DNA of 64,000 bases from Pogostemon cablin (taxonomy: Eukaryota > Streptophyta > Magnoliopsida > Lamiales > Lamiaceae). This document shows positions 1 to 12,163 of the stretch, one piece after another. The position numbers were made by a program, and so were the translations under genes. The stretch covers positions 10,386,791 to 10,450,790 of the forward strand of contig CM043013.1 of the NCBI GenBank assembly GCA_023678885.1. The letters run 5' to 3'. Within the stretch, counting starts at the first letter, position 1. Each line of letters begins with the position of its first letter. The notes beneath the pieces were generated by a model. The model did not search any database. It saw nothing but the letters and a program-made list of their open reading frames with translations, and was not told the origin of the DNA.

Positions 1-573
1 CGAACTCGTCAAGAAAAAAAATATCGAACTCGAGCTCGAATTCAAACTATTTGTTAAGACTCGCGAACATGTTCACGAACATATAAAGTAACTTGTTTAT
101 GAATATATTTTCATGAACATTTAAATAATTTTGTACCTGGATATTAAAAGAATGTTTCGTTTATAAGCATTTAATGTTATTCATAATATTAAATAAACAA
201 ACTAACAAAATATAATAATAAACGGTAAAAAGTATTTAAATATTTAAATAATCACTTAAGTTATTATCATATTTGTGTGGCTTAATATAAAATATTTAAT
301 TATTGAATATTAATAAATAAATAATAATATATAATTCTAAAGAATAACTATAAAATTTACGAACGCGTTTGCGAGCCATTAGCGAGCCTATAAACGAATA
401 TGTTCGCGAGCTTTCGAGCCGAATACCCTTAGGCTTGAGTTTGGTTTGATAAACTATACGAACCCAAAATTCAAGTTTGGTTTGGTTCGTTAAGGTTAAC
501 GAACGAGTTCGAACGAATATTTAATCAAATCGAGACTCGAATAGTTTGCGAACGGTTTGGTTACATCCCTACC
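1..573. repeat. TIR-type non-autonomous DNA element, right part
   Basis: The left edge reads CGAACTCGAGCTCGAATTC and the right edge (about 525-573) reads as its rough inverted complement, ending in GGTTTGGTTACATCCCTACC. Repeated GAACGAG/CTCGAG words sit near both ends and the middle is very AT-rich. This is the usual look of a short non-autonomous hAT or similar plant element. The left terminus lies outside the window, so the superfamily cannot be fixed by a target duplication. No coding sequence is visible inside. Confidence 0.5.
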
Positions 574-2523
574 TACACTGTTACTCCTCAGTCTTTATCC
601 CAATCCCTGGGTTGCGGCGGCACTCCCAACCGTGCCACGGTACTTCTCACTATCGCCGATCCTTTCTCACGGCTAGGCTCTCCCATTTTCTCATATACCT
701 TGTACGTCGTCTAACTTCAGCCCTCTTCGCTGTTTTTTGGTACTCACACTCCTCAATTTCTGCTACCTTGTCGGACTCCCTCTAATAATTACGATTTTTG
801 TTGATTGATTTTTGCTTCCATCTCAGAAATCGGCGCAGTGGCCGGCCTTCCTCACGGCATCGGAAGAGGCGGGTAAGCAGTGGCTAAAGGCGGCGACGAC
901 CAGGATTAGAAGTGGGCGGTGTCGGTGGTGGTGCTCCTTCTCCTTCATAAGTGCTACCGACCAACATCGGAGGAGCCGAACTCAACCCATGCGAATATAT
1001 CTATTTCTGGAGGCACTCTAATCTCTACCACACCAGGGTCTACTCCTTTCCCATGCTTAAACTCTCCAATCAGTATCATATCTTGCTGCGTGCTTAATTT
1101 TATGTTTATCCAACGACTTTGATTAATTTGGTCTATTAATGGATTCCCATTTTACTTGCTTGCGGTGCTTGATTTCTTCATCGCATTCTTATTTGATAAG
1201 CATAGTTGTTACATTTTGGTAATTATTTTTATGGTTTCTTTCTAATAAAAATTATATATGTGAATATCACAGTTTTTGGGAAACTAACCAGTGGATTTGT
1301 TGATTGTGTTAGACCATTACGATTGAATTAAAATGTGCTCTCTTACTGAAATCGGAGTTGTCTTCAGTTCTACTCCAAGTATCTATACTATATGCAGAGA
1401 TGGGTATACATTTAAATTTCACAGCTATTTATCATTCGATATTTATTATCTAATTAAGAATAATATGTCACTCTGTTAGCATCATGTCAATAATGCACAT
1501 GCGATTTCACTGTTTTCATTTTATTTTGGATTATGGGTTGTTAGCTTGTCTTAGGTACGATTTCCTTTAGAAATAACAACAGCTGAAATTTTGTCTTAGG
1601 ATTTGCAATCTATACCCATGTTTTGCAATAATACGCCCAGCTCTTGTCATGTTATTGCCAAAACAGAAGGGTAAAGAGAAAAGACAGACGGACGAAACAT
1701 ATGGATTCGAAAGACCCTGTTTTTTGAGAACGTAAGAAAACACCTTCTTTGATTTGTGCTTTTCGTCTTTCCTTTCCGGTTGATCAATTTGCTTCCTCTC
1801 ATCCATTCTGCTCCCTTTATTTCCGTCTTGAATCACACACAAGTCAACAAGAGAAGCTATAACACAATTCATATTCAATTAAGTTACTACAATTATTGAA
1901 TAGAATACTTTCTGTTGCTACGAGAGAACTTCTAAGAAAGTTGTAGTGACCAATGCAAAGTTATGGCAGAGAATAAAGGGAGTCGAGCAAATAAGAATAC
2001 GTTTTTTATTCTTGCACTTCTTTTTATTTTTATTTTTATTTTTGTATATTTGCTATTTAGTGATATCTTGTGAGCTTAGTTTTCACCAATGGAGATGAGT
2101 TCCAAGAAGCCTGTTAGCACATCCATAGATGTTATTAAGGCTCCTAAGTAGGTTGGTATGTATATATATGTCCTTTTTATGAATTTTTTATGAATGATTG
2201 TCCAATATTTGTATGCCTTTCTTCATTGTTATTTTCTCATATATTCTAATGTTATAGGTTATTATACATGAGTTTTTATTCATTGTTTTTGTAGAGAGTT
2301 AGAAGGTTCATATGCTTACTTCACGTGAGGGAATTTTCCCGACGCATTTTTTCTTCCATTAAAGTAACACATTTAAAATTTATGTGAAAAATCTATTTTA
2401 AAACAAATTCACTGGTATCCTTGGGGTATTTATTTGAAGAGGCTAATGAAGTATATCAAGGGACTTGATTGGATGATTAACTACCCATGTATGCTTATGT
2501 TTCTTTGGTGAATAATTTTTATG

Positions 2524-2641
2524 CATGGTGTGGCATAGTTTTCTGAATTTATTAATTTGTACAGTCTTATGCTGGAATTGGTGATCAAATATTTAACATG
2601 GTGTGGCATAGTTTTCTGAATTTATTAATTTGTACAGTCTG
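2524..2641. repeat. 75-bp direct duplication
   Basis: A 43-bp block starting ATGGTGTGGCATAGTTTTCT occurs at 2524-2566 and again at 2599-2641. The intervening sequence ends in AAATATTTAAC, and the second copy is followed by a related AGATATTTAACG. This is a simple local tandem duplication in non-coding DNA. Confidence 0.8.
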
Positions 2642-3089
2642 GAATTCGTGAGAAGATATTTAACGTTGATGGATTTGGCGATGTTAGAAAATTTTGCCTT
2701 CTTCCTTAGAATGGTGTTGCTATATTTATCATTTCTTCGCCCTTATATGTCTGATTTGCATCATTTATTTATCTCTGATTCTTTTTACAGGCTGCACAGA
2801 TAGTTTTCACATTCAATTTTCATTGGATATTCTTTTTGCGCTTTGTAGCTGTTATTACTTAACGTAAGGAATCCTCATCTCTTTTACATAACATATCCTT
2901 GTTTCTTTCTCTCTTTTTTCCCCAAGACAAGGATGGAGTTGGATATTATGTTGTTATTATGTCTTCTTCTTTAGCTAATCATTGTCTTTTGCAATTAAGC
3001 TACATTAGTTAGATCATTATTTTTGTTATTATTTAGAACTCAAAATAGAGCATTACTACTCTCCCTTTACAGACAACACGTAGGGAAAA

Positions 3090-3290
3090 AGGACGTTCGT
3101 TTGCTGCCGCTACTACATTCTCGTCCTTCGCTGCCGCCGCCCCGTTCTCGTCCTTTGCCTACCTTGGGCCTTCTCTGCCTTCCTATACCCTGAATTTATA
3201 AGGTTATGTCACTCTCCCTTTTCTTCCCTCTCTTTTACCTATTGTTTTAATTGGATGCACCACACAATAGAGAAATATGTGTAAAGGCTG
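3090..3290. repeat. Dispersed duplicate, copy A
   Basis: The stretch TTCTCTGCCTTCCTATACCCTGAATTTATAAGGTTATGTC and its surroundings match copy B at about 6118-6275, which has CTTCTCCGCCTTCGTGTATCCTGAATTTCATAAGGTTATGTC in pieces. Both are followed by a pyrimidine tract and then TTGGATGCAC. The copies are clearly diverged. They are about 3 kb apart in the same orientation, so this may be a degraded local duplication or two copies of one repeat family. Confidence 0.6.
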
Positions 3291-6117
3291 CTAACGATTG
3301 TTAAACCATCAAGATTAAAGCATTCACATAGGTGTTAAGTTAGATGAATTAACCTCAAAGAATTTCGCCAAGAAACTTGATTTATTTTTATATGTGTGTG
3401 GGTGTGGGTGCTGGTGTATCATGAATATTATACATTACATCCAATTAGATTGGGCTCCTATCGGATTTAAGACAGACAAAAAGTAGCAACAAAGAAGAAA
3501 AGAAGTACTGCAACAGTAAAGACAGACTAATATCTTAATGTAGAGAAAGCACTGTGTAGGCTGTTATCCAATCAGTCAAGGCTATCATAGCTCTCAATTT
3601 TATTTGTTTGATAGGATTTACAGAGATGCAAGACAATGTGTACATAATAGTAGCTGCTGATAAATTCAATGATAAATCTGCATTATAAGAGCATAGAAGC
3701 AGTACCAGCAAAAATATCATAATCTCCTTTTTCATACGATTGACTTCTAAGAACTGGTATAGCTCTGAAAAATTTAACTTTTTCCCTTTTACTTTATATA
3801 GAAAGTTTTCACCCGATCGATTTGCACATTAACAATTGCAGTTGTCAGACAATTTTCCTTGCTTACACAGAAATTATTCAGTTATTGGTGAATTTGTTTT
3901 AATGATAGTAGTTAGGCAGATATGTGAAAGCTTAATACTTTGGGGGGAATTGGATATTGTTTGATTTCCTCAGTTTTCTCTTTCCGTATGATGTCTGCAG
4001 TCACTGGATATAGCTGGGTAAGACAACGTTGGTTCTTGGTTTTAGCACTTTTTGTTTAAGTGACTGCAATTATGATATGTTGTTTTTGCTAACAAAGCAT
4101 GCTTGCTTGTTGGTGATAGTGGAATTCTAATGTTAAAGCCATCACTGCATAATGCATTCAACTTTTTTGAATTGATGAATGCTTCAAATATGAGATATAT
4201 GCCTTGTGTGATTTAACATTTTGTTTCTACTCCAATCTACAAGTTCTAATTTGTTACTGAAAAATTGTGGTTCGCTCTTTTTTAAAATGAATCAAATATC
4301 TTCTAGAAAAAAGCCATATCTATGTGCACTAATTCTTGTTGAAATCTGAGTTTCACTAGAATTTCAATGTGTGATGGATTTTCTTTCTATGGATTACTGT
4401 TAATTACACAAACTACACTGATTGAGTACCTTCTCATCACAAGTCCTCCACTATTTCAGTTCAGTTGTTCACTAATTCTTCACCAACCCTGTCCACCATT
4501 CGCGCCGGCTTACTCTTTATTTGGTTCGGTGGAACCTCCATTTCCGAATACAAGTCGAAGGGCGAAGGCACAATTGAAGGTAGCTACGTACACTTGCTCT
4601 TCCACTTACATGTATCTACACCACTTATATGAAAAATTAATATCGTTTAGCACAATTCCACATTAAGTAGTTTTTAGTCCTCCAGTTTGGTGATCATATT
4701 TTAGAATTTAATGTCTTCTCAAACAAGTGTCGATTGAACTCCTCGGTTAATCAAAGTGCAGTGTAACTTGAATTTTTCTGTTAATTAGAACATTAATTCG
4801 ACTGCATAGCAACTATTTTTTGACTCTATGAATTTTTGCTTTTTTAGGTTTTACCTCTTCTTTCTTTGAAATGTATGAATAAACTTATTAATGTGGGTGG
4901 TAATTAAGAGTACTGTTTGATGCTTGGTGACACTTATAATTTTATATAGCCAACCCAAATTGATTTCCGTTCGACCATTTGGTACACAGTTTATATCCGC
5001 CCCTTCTATTCTCTGTCATGAGTTGCTTAATACCTAGAAAAGAGAACTTGAAACTAGAAAGAGATAGGAAGGATTCTTTTTGTGCCCCCGTGGTTCAACC
5101 AGTTTATGTCCCTTGCTGCTCCGTTTCACACTCAAGCTCCCTTTCAAAGCACACCTGGCGTCCACAACATGTACCAGAGGTGGATAACAAAGTACAAATA
5201 TTTTACACTTTTCTTACACTCAATATGCGTGCAGCCCTCTGAAGGTCAATCATCTTGTCATTAATATTGGCATTATCCTTGTTCCTGTTCCCAACTTCCC
5301 AATGCCCATAATTATGCAACATATATTGCACTAGATTGCTCACATTACCGTTTTGCTTTTGAAGGTGTGACATGAACACATATGCTTCCCAACTTGCAGA
5401 ATCTTCAGCAGAGATAAAGTGCCAAACAAAAGTATATTACATTACTCTATGCTTAATCCAATAGTAATTAATTCCTTGTTCTGGTTTTATTTTACCAAAA
5501 AAATATAGCTGTTCTCTGGAAATAATATAGTTGTATATAACTACATAGATGTCATAGCGCTTGATAAAATGGAGCTCCGGAAAGGTACATCATCTAAATA
5601 ACAGTAGCCTTTTGTTCTGTATTTAATTTTTCGGAGCTAATGTAGTTTATACACTTAGTCAATGATTAAAGGTGGAATCTTGTGTTGGTGAGACAATGAA
5701 GCAGCGAGAATCGGGATCTATAATGGATGTAGTTGTTGGAAAAACTAAAGCAATTGCAGGTACACTACTTGTTACTATATTAAAAGCCCAGTTTGAGATT
5801 TTGGCACGGTATACTCCCAGTTGCCGGTCTCTCATCTGTTACGTGTCCCCTCTCCACGTTAAACGCGTACATAGCAAATTCCAGCCCGCAACCTCTCTCC
5901 CGATTCCACCCGTAGGCTGCCCTCACCGCTCCACAAGGTCAAAAACTTGCATCTACTTACTCTTTATAAACACAATTTCCGTCCTCCTCCCTTCTCACCA
6001 ACAGACGTTCCCAACCCTCACTCTCAGACTGCCCACTAATTACACCTAATACGCTGAGCACACCTCACAAGGAGACCTCATTTGATTTTGTACAACTGAA
6101 AAAGAATCCAGTTACGT

Positions 6118-6275
6118 GGTCTCTGCCCTTCGCCGCTGCTGTTATGCTCTCCTCCGTGCCTACCTCAGGTCTTCTCCGCCTTCGTGTATCCTGAATTTCA
6201 TAAGGTTATGTCTCTCCCTTCTCTCTCATTTCTCGTACTTGTGCTCTTAATTGGATGCACTACATAGAAGTAAGT
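6118..6275. repeat. Dispersed duplicate, copy B
   Basis: Counterpart of the block at 3090-3290: GC-rich CTGCCG-type leader, then CTGAATTTCATAAGGTTATG, a CT-rich tract and TTGGATGCACTACATA. No reading frame is shared between the copies, so coding origin is not supported. Confidence 0.6.
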
Positions 6276-7112
6276 TCTTAATATGTTGACATAGATGTAC
6301 ATTTTTTATATCAGCAACTCTTAATTGATTATAAGTTCATCACTGGATGTTTGAGCAGTTAGTTCTTGGTTTGGATGAAGGGTAAATGATCCCATGATAC
6401 AATGTTAAGTGTAGGAGATGCACTACATTATGATTCAATTTTGATAACCTATTATTCATATAAACTTATTAATGTTTTTGGATTCTGGAATCTCATGCTG
6501 ACTCAACTGTAAAAGAAGTGTTGATTACGCATCAGTAATAATGCATTTATGTTTGTCAATTATCTTGAACTGATTTCTACAACACCATGGTATACATGAT
6601 CATATTATTAAAGTAAATTAGGATTATTTGCCATCCTTTGAGGGCCCTTTTCGACTCTCATTTTTTAATTCACTGCTGCTGGTGGGATTGGTGGTTTGTC
6701 TGTAATGCATTACAGTTTTGCAATGACTTAGATATACAACCACTTTCAAATGCATAATTCTTGCAAAATATTCTTGATAATTGATTCTTAAAAGACTTAA
6801 CCACTGCAAAATTGAACATCCTTCCAAAGTCGAATGTAAATTTACAAGAAGTATATAAAAACCACTGCTCCTGCACCTCCAACTCCGATAGGAACGAGAC
6901 GACAAGCCACCGTCTCCACGAATTTCTGCAGGCTTCTTGATTAAGGTCGACGAAATCAAGTGTTAGATATCTTCTGCATACTTCTTGATTAAGGTCGAAG
7001 AGTGTAGAGAAGAAAGGGAGAAGACAGAGGGAAGAAGGAAGAGGAAAGAGGGAAGAGAACGGCGCCGAGCAAATTTGACAACCCTAATTATTAATGAATT
7101 TAGTGCCATATA

Positions 7113-7375
7113 CTCCCTCCGTCCCATTTCAGATAGCACACTTTCTATTTTGAGTTGTCTCACAAAAGTTTGCACATTCCAAAAAAAGCAAAAAGTCAAA
7201 CACAATCACCCTTTCCCATTCACTTTATTTACAAAAAACTACCCCTACCTAACTCACTTAACATATTTTATCATTTATTTATTACCCAAAAAATACCATA
7301 ATACCCCTAAAAATTATCACTTTTTTAATCTCCGTGCCGGAAAGAGGTGTGCAGTCTTTTCCGGGACGGAGGGAG
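7113..7375. mobile_element. Stowaway-like MITE
   Basis: Starts CTCCCTCCGTCCC and ends GGGACGGAGGGAG, a perfect 13-bp terminal inverted repeat. TA dinucleotides flank both sides (7111-7112 and 7376-7377), the target duplication expected of Tc1/mariner-class Stowaway MITEs. It is 263 bp long and non-coding. A 182-codon open frame that runs across it is fortuitous. Confidence 0.9.
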
Positions 7376-7667
7376 TACTCCATATATTTTTGCAATCAGT
7401 TAGGATGGTTGGACTTGGGCCAACTTTTATTAAACTTATAAAGTGGGCTGGGCTTTCATCCAATTTTATTAAATTAAATATAGTATTGTTAAATAATTAT
7501 TTATTAAATATTTTCTTAATAATAATATTTTAAAACATAATTAAAAATAGATAATTTAATTTTTTCGATTGGACTGCCCCCTATTGAACCTGTTCGACCG
7601 GTTGAACCTCTAATCATTGTCTCTTCCTGTTCGTTTTCCGGTTCAATTTTTTAATCACTGGTTTCAA

Positions 7668-7868
7668 GTTTCAACAAAAAAATCTATCCTCAATCTTAAT
7701 TTTCGAAAGAGTGAGTCTCGCGATGGGTACATGAAATGAATTTAGATAGGTGTCCCTTTATAATTTTCGAGTTTCAACGAAAAAAATCTATCCTCAATCT
7801 TAATTTTCTAAAGAGCGAGTCTCGCGACGGACACATAGATTTAGATCCGTGTCCTTTTATAATTTTCG
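7668..7868. repeat. 103-bp tandem duplication
   Basis: Two head-to-tail units, 7668-7770 and 7771-7868. Each begins GTTTCAACRAAAAAAATCTA, contains GAGTCTCGCGAYGG and ends CTTTATAATTTTCG. A few substitutions and small indels separate the units. The block lies just upstream of the GC-rich segment at 7990-8345. Confidence 0.85.
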
Positions 7869-7989
7869 TGCCTCTTTATTACTATTTAAACCCCTGTCCA
7901 GCTTTTCGAAATCAAACACAACTTCAAAAATCTATCAGATCAAAGCCCTAATTCCCAAATCGGGCCTGATCGAAATTCTGAATACCGCT

Positions 7990-8345
7990 GGCCAAACCGA
8001 AGAACCTGCCACCCCTTCCCGCCGCCGGCCGCTCACCCCCTCTCTCCTCGCGACGCCACCCGGTACTACTCGCGATTCCATCCGTTCGCGACGCCCCCAG
8101 GGTGCCGCTTGCGAGTCCACCCGTTCGTGGCACCACCCCCTCCCGTTCGGGACGGCGCTCGCGCCTCTAGGTCACCGCCGCACCTGCGTCACCGGTTACC
8201 CTCCCGCCGCCGGCTGAACACCCCCTCCCCCCTCGCGACGCTACTCGGTCCCACTCGCGAGTCCATCCGTTCGCGACGCCACCAGGGTGCCGCTTGCGGT
8301 CCCACCTGTCAGTTCGGGTCACGGCAGCTTGACCTTCCCGATACT
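7990..8345. other. GC- and CpG-rich block with internal 185-bp duplication
   Basis: This is the most GC-rich segment in the window. A unit containing CTCGCGACGC, TCCATCCGTTCGCGACGC and AGGGTGCCGCTTGCG occurs from about 8020 and again from about 8205, a period near 185 bp. Open frames cross it in several phases, as expected for stop-poor GC-rich DNA, so none is called as a gene. It could be a promoter or 5' leader region. A short open stretch from an ATG at 8521, ending at a GT donor-like site near 8587 (ATTCAG then GTAACT), lies downstream but I cannot identify it. Confidence 0.55.
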
Positions 8346-8589
8346 GGACGAGCAATTGAGATTCACCTCACTTTCTCATTTTTTTTCTTTTTTTTTTGTT
8401 AAATTTTATTTGTTCCAGATTTTTTTTTTCAGAAATACCTGTCGATTTTGGTCTTAAGCAGTTTTTTGTGATTTGCATGTTTTTGAAGCAACGAATATGA
8501 TTTAGCTTTCATCAGAAAGTATGAGGTATGAGGGAGGAGCCTCAACCCAATTTCAGCAACAGATCTACTCCAATCATACATTCAGGTAA

Positions 8590-9866
8590 CTTCTGATTGC
8601 TTCCACTTCAAATTCAGTATCCTGGTTTGATTCTTTCTGAGTTTACACCGGTGAGTGGGTGATTTTGGTACTGAGACATCATGCCAGCCTATACCAAATC
8701 ATCATTTGAACCTCAATTATTCAGGGAACTTTTTTTTTTCACCTTAGTTTATATGGTGTTTTTACTATCTTTATCAATAAGTAGTGTTTAGATGCTGGTT
8801 GAAGGGGGTTAATAGGGCATGTTTAGTAATAATCAAGTTTGCTTCTCTTAAGACATTTTGACATGCTTTGCTAGATTGGATTAGATTTCTATAGATGTCA
8901 CATAAATAATTTTCTAGTTTCATTTTTCTATTCTTTTCAAGAAAAATGTGTTTCCCATCTTGTGGGGTGGGGTGTAGTGGGATAAAGGCTTCAAGAGAGA
9001 GAAACAAGGGATAAGCTGATTGTGGTCTCCAATTATTAGTGTTCATTATGGTGGCTGTATTTTTTTAACTAAAGAAGTTGCTTTGTCTGTTCTGTTGGAT
9101 CTGTATGGTCACTATGTATGTGTATCTATATGTTGAATGTAAATTAAAGAATCCTAGAATAACTGTAATTCAATGAATATTGAATGTATTATGATTCAAG
9201 TCCCATCAATGGTGTTGGATTGATTTTGGGGCTTGGAGATATATAGCTATCTCTTCTCATCCTTACCTATCCCACCCATTTATGAATGCAATTTTTTTTT
9301 TCTTCTTAGGTGGTTAGCTTACAAAACGGGGGTTTTTATTTTTTTTCTATTTATCTTTTCGAAGAAGTGAAACCTAGAAAAGAGAGGGATTTTGTTTCTT
9401 TCATGGAGGTGATACACGTAGAATTGTGGGTCTTATCAAGAATGGTATTTTTCTTTCTATGAGGGTCTTTTTTATCCTACATATTCTGGTTATTATTTTC
9501 TTCTATCGAGTATTGTCCAATATTTTTTGTTTGCTTTCTGGGGTTAATTTCTTGATTAACAGCTATACTACTTGGTGCTGTTGGGAGGCAAACATTACTT
9601 GCATACTCAGGTATTATTATATCATCATAAGTTGTCTTCTTAATTAATTTAACACCTTTCTGTAGAGTGATGAGTATGACTTGTTGAAAGATCTGAATTT
9701 TGTTGAAATTTAATGAATCATGAAATTTATGCCAGATTTTGAGTGAAGTATATATATATTAGATGAAGTATGATGAGCAAAAAAAAATTCGATTTAACTT
9801 ATGTAATAGTCATCTCAATCTATAACCTTTGCTATAATTTATCCCTTATGTTGCTAATATGATTCT
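8590..9866. other. No gene recognised
   Basis: AT-rich sequence with homopolymer T runs (for example near 8730, 9292 and 9338). No recognisable frame, inverted-repeat element or RNA gene is visible on either strand. Confidence 0.5.
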
Positions 9867-9874
9867 TTTTAAAC

Positions 9875-10871
9875 CATAGTTATTAAGGGTGCAAGGCGCA
9901 CCAAGGCGCACAGAGGCAAATCTGTTCCTGAGGCGTGCCTTGGAATTAAATTTTATGTATAATATAGCACCATTATTTATTCTACACTAAAAATAACCCA
10001 TATACAACATATTTATCTAATAAAATAAGTTTATAAGGCATATAATATGAGTATGACATATGAACTAAGCCATTTAAGCCAAAATTAAACATGCACAAAC
10101 GAAAATTCATAATATTTGAAATAAAATAGGTCAATCAAAGCATCACACAAAAATCTAGCAGCAAATATATTTTAATTATCATCTTATTCATCATCAAGCT
10201 CCAAGTCCTATCATCAAATTGTTCTTTTTCCTCATTAAAATCTTTTTCTTCTTCAAATCCAACATTATCTTCTTCTTTTTCTTTATCCTCTTCATCTAAT
10301 AATCATAAAGAAGTTCCCTTTTCCTTCATTACTTCTTTCCCTTTTCTTTTGGAACTAGTGGCATTTGCCCCCGATGATTTTCCTCTAATTTTAAGGTTAA
10401 TACTAGTTTGCTCCGGTAAGCCGGTGACGGAAGGCAGACAGACCGGCAGCGACGGCGGTGACGGCAGCGGTCGGACGCGCGTTGGTAGAGGGGCGGTTTC
10501 TTGGAGGCTGGAGCAGTTGGCATGTGTAGTCGCGTAGGTGGAGTGAAGAGTTAATCCTAACTTCTAACTCTAAATCCCTAATTTAATATTTGGGATATTG
10601 TACCAAGGGCATCTTGATGGGTTTTAACTCAGGAGGAAGAACTGGTAAACCCTAATTAATAGTGCTATTTCACTAATAAAAGTGTTTCTTCAACTATCAA
10701 AAATGAAAAACAACACAAAAACATGGTCATTCCCAAGGCACGCCTAAGGCGCGCCCAAGGCGCACACGTCGAGGGGCAAAAAGGCGCACACCTTGAAACT
10801 TCGTGCCTTGAAAACCTATATCGAGGCGCCAGGGGTATAGCCTTGGGGGAGGCGCGCCTTTAATAACTATG
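9875..10871. mobile_element. hAT-like non-autonomous element, GGCGC-rich ends (copy 1)
   Basis: Begins CATAGTTATTAAGGGTGC and ends GGCGCGCCTTTAATAACTATG, so the terminal inverted repeat is CATAGTTATTAA. The flanks carry an exact 8-bp target duplication TTTTAAAC (9867-9874 and 10872-10879), the size used by hAT transposases. Subterminal regions are dense in AAGGCGC and GGCGCGCC words on both sides. The interior holds an AT-rich part and a GC-rich block (about 10420-10520) that the sister copy at 15186-15879 lacks. No transposase is present, so it would have to be mobilised in trans. Confidence 0.85.
10420..10520. other. GC-rich insert inside hAT-like copy 1
   Basis: A short GC-rich island with GACGGCGGTGACGGCAGC sits inside an otherwise AT-rich element. 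It has no counterpart in the second copy of the family at 15186-15879. It could be a captured host fragment or an ancestral part lost from the other copy. Its open frames match nothing I recognise. Confidence 0.4.
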
Positions 10872-11479
10872 TTTTAAACTAAACTTAATATGTTGGTTGT
10901 ATACTACCAGTAAGGTTAATTTTAAGAAGCAATTAATGGAGTGTAAAACATAGTAAATGTGTAAGAAAATCAACTTGCTTGACAATAAAGCCAAATTTAA
11001 TACTACATAAGAGAGTGCTTGCCGTATTGTTGTCTTAAACATATTCAAAATGGATTGGGAAAAAAGCACTGCTGCAAATTAGATTGGTCATATCATCATA
11101 GGGAAGATAAGACTATCTCACAGAAAACGTTTGACCCCATTGAATTAGAATAACATAACCATTACAACGAAGAAGTTACAGTGTGTTGGTTTGTTGGATT
11201 AAAAAAATCTAAATATCGCAGGTAAACTTTTGGTTTTGGATCCTCTACAATCTTTTTGAACACAACATATTCATGAAAAATTACTCGAACTTAAATGTTT
11301 TCTCTTTGAGTGAGCTGGTGGCTGGACAGAGTATAGTATGGCATTGTTACAGCAGGTGTGGATCTTAGTGCATTTTATCAGTTTATGTAGAACTATTGAC
11401 TCATGCTTTCATGTCACTTGTTGGTTCTTCCAAGGATTCCCACTCAGATGTCTTAAAGCTGTAATTTTTTTAGCAATGG

Positions 11480-11736
11480 AGAATTTTCGTTGATTAGTCT
11501 TGTTAATATTATCTGCGTCGTCCTTGAATTTATCAGGCATGTCGTTCAAAATCAAATCCTGAAAGCTTTTCTACTGCAACATTAAGGTTGCAATATTTTC
11601 CAGCTTTGAACAGGATGTGATGTTGAGCTCTTTCAGCTTCTCCATTGCACCTTCTTCCACTTCCCATTTCTTCAACTTAACGAGCATCCACAGTTTGAGG
11701 ACTAAAAGATTCTTGAAAGAATCAGTTGGGCAGAAG
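11480..11736 (-). pseudogene. NBS-LRR resistance gene, C-terminal LRR remnant
   Basis: Read on the minus strand, 11736-11570 gives LVLKLWMLVKLKKWEVEE followed by GAMEKLKELNITSCSKLENI, the spacing and wording of the last leucine-rich repeats of plant CC-NBS-LRR proteins of the R1 type. After a stop near 11570 the homology continues with FQDLILNDMPDKFKDDA, resembling the end of such proteins. The NB-ARC domain is absent nearby, so this is a decayed 3' fragment. Such proteins act as intracellular immune receptors, but this copy cannot. Identification rests on motif recognition by eye. Confidence 0.55.
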
Positions 11737-11926
11737 ATTCTGTCTCCCTGATTTTACATTTCATCATTGATTTTGATAAGAAACACAGATTAATGTTTGT
11801 TTTCATCATTCATCATAATCCTTGATAAGTCACACTCACTTCTTGTTTGTTTGTTTGACTTAATGTGTTTTCAATAACATATGAAAAGTTTCTTTTTCAG
11901 CTGCACATGAATATAGTTGCTGAAAA

Positions 11927-12163
11927 TGAGCTGTGTTGCTGAGGCACTAAAGGCTGGATATGAGAAATCTCTAGTATTTAGGCTAACCATGAAGCCTGGT
12001 AAGGTAAGACACGTTAATAGAAGTATGTGCAGTCTCTGAAAGTTGCTATAAAATTCTCTCCCTAACTAAAGAGTTAATGATTTGTAGATTTCTAGTTTCA
12101 CGCATTCTATTCGTGTGCTTGCGAACATGGAGCCAGTTGGTTGTGTTTTGCAGAGAGCGCAGG
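11927..12163 (+). pseudogene. Two exon-like segments of an unidentified gene
   Basis: An open stretch at 11927-12002 (start MSCVAEALKAGYEKSLVF) ends at AAG followed by GTAAG. A second at about 12090-12161 (ISSFTHSIRVLANMEPVG) is preceded by TTGTAG and followed by GTAAGG. Together they look like two consecutive exons. I do not recognise the protein. Nothing comparable is found on either side, so this is probably a remnant rather than a working gene. Confidence 0.3.

Larger units (their letters stand above)
574..7112. other. Gene-poor stretch with exon-like scraps
   Basis: No sustained, family-recognisable reading frame is present on either strand. Small open frames (for example 4367-4666 and 5672-6049) have no recognisable domain and no conserved motif. 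Local direct duplications are listed separately. Pyrimidine-rich runs followed by AG, and GT donors, occur in places (a possible donor follows GCAATTGCAG near 5759), so parts may be decayed exons or non-coding RNA. I cannot name a gene here. Confidence 0.5.

Noticed and set aside
6985..7533. 182-codon open frame on the plus strand
   Set aside because: It runs across the whole Stowaway MITE (7113-7375) and low-complexity flanks. The protein has no domain-like pattern, so it is a chance frame.
7849..8402. Several overlapping open frames on both strands in the GC-rich block
   Set aside because: GC-rich DNA is poor in stop codons. The frames overlap in several phases, follow the 185-bp repeat and show no known motif.
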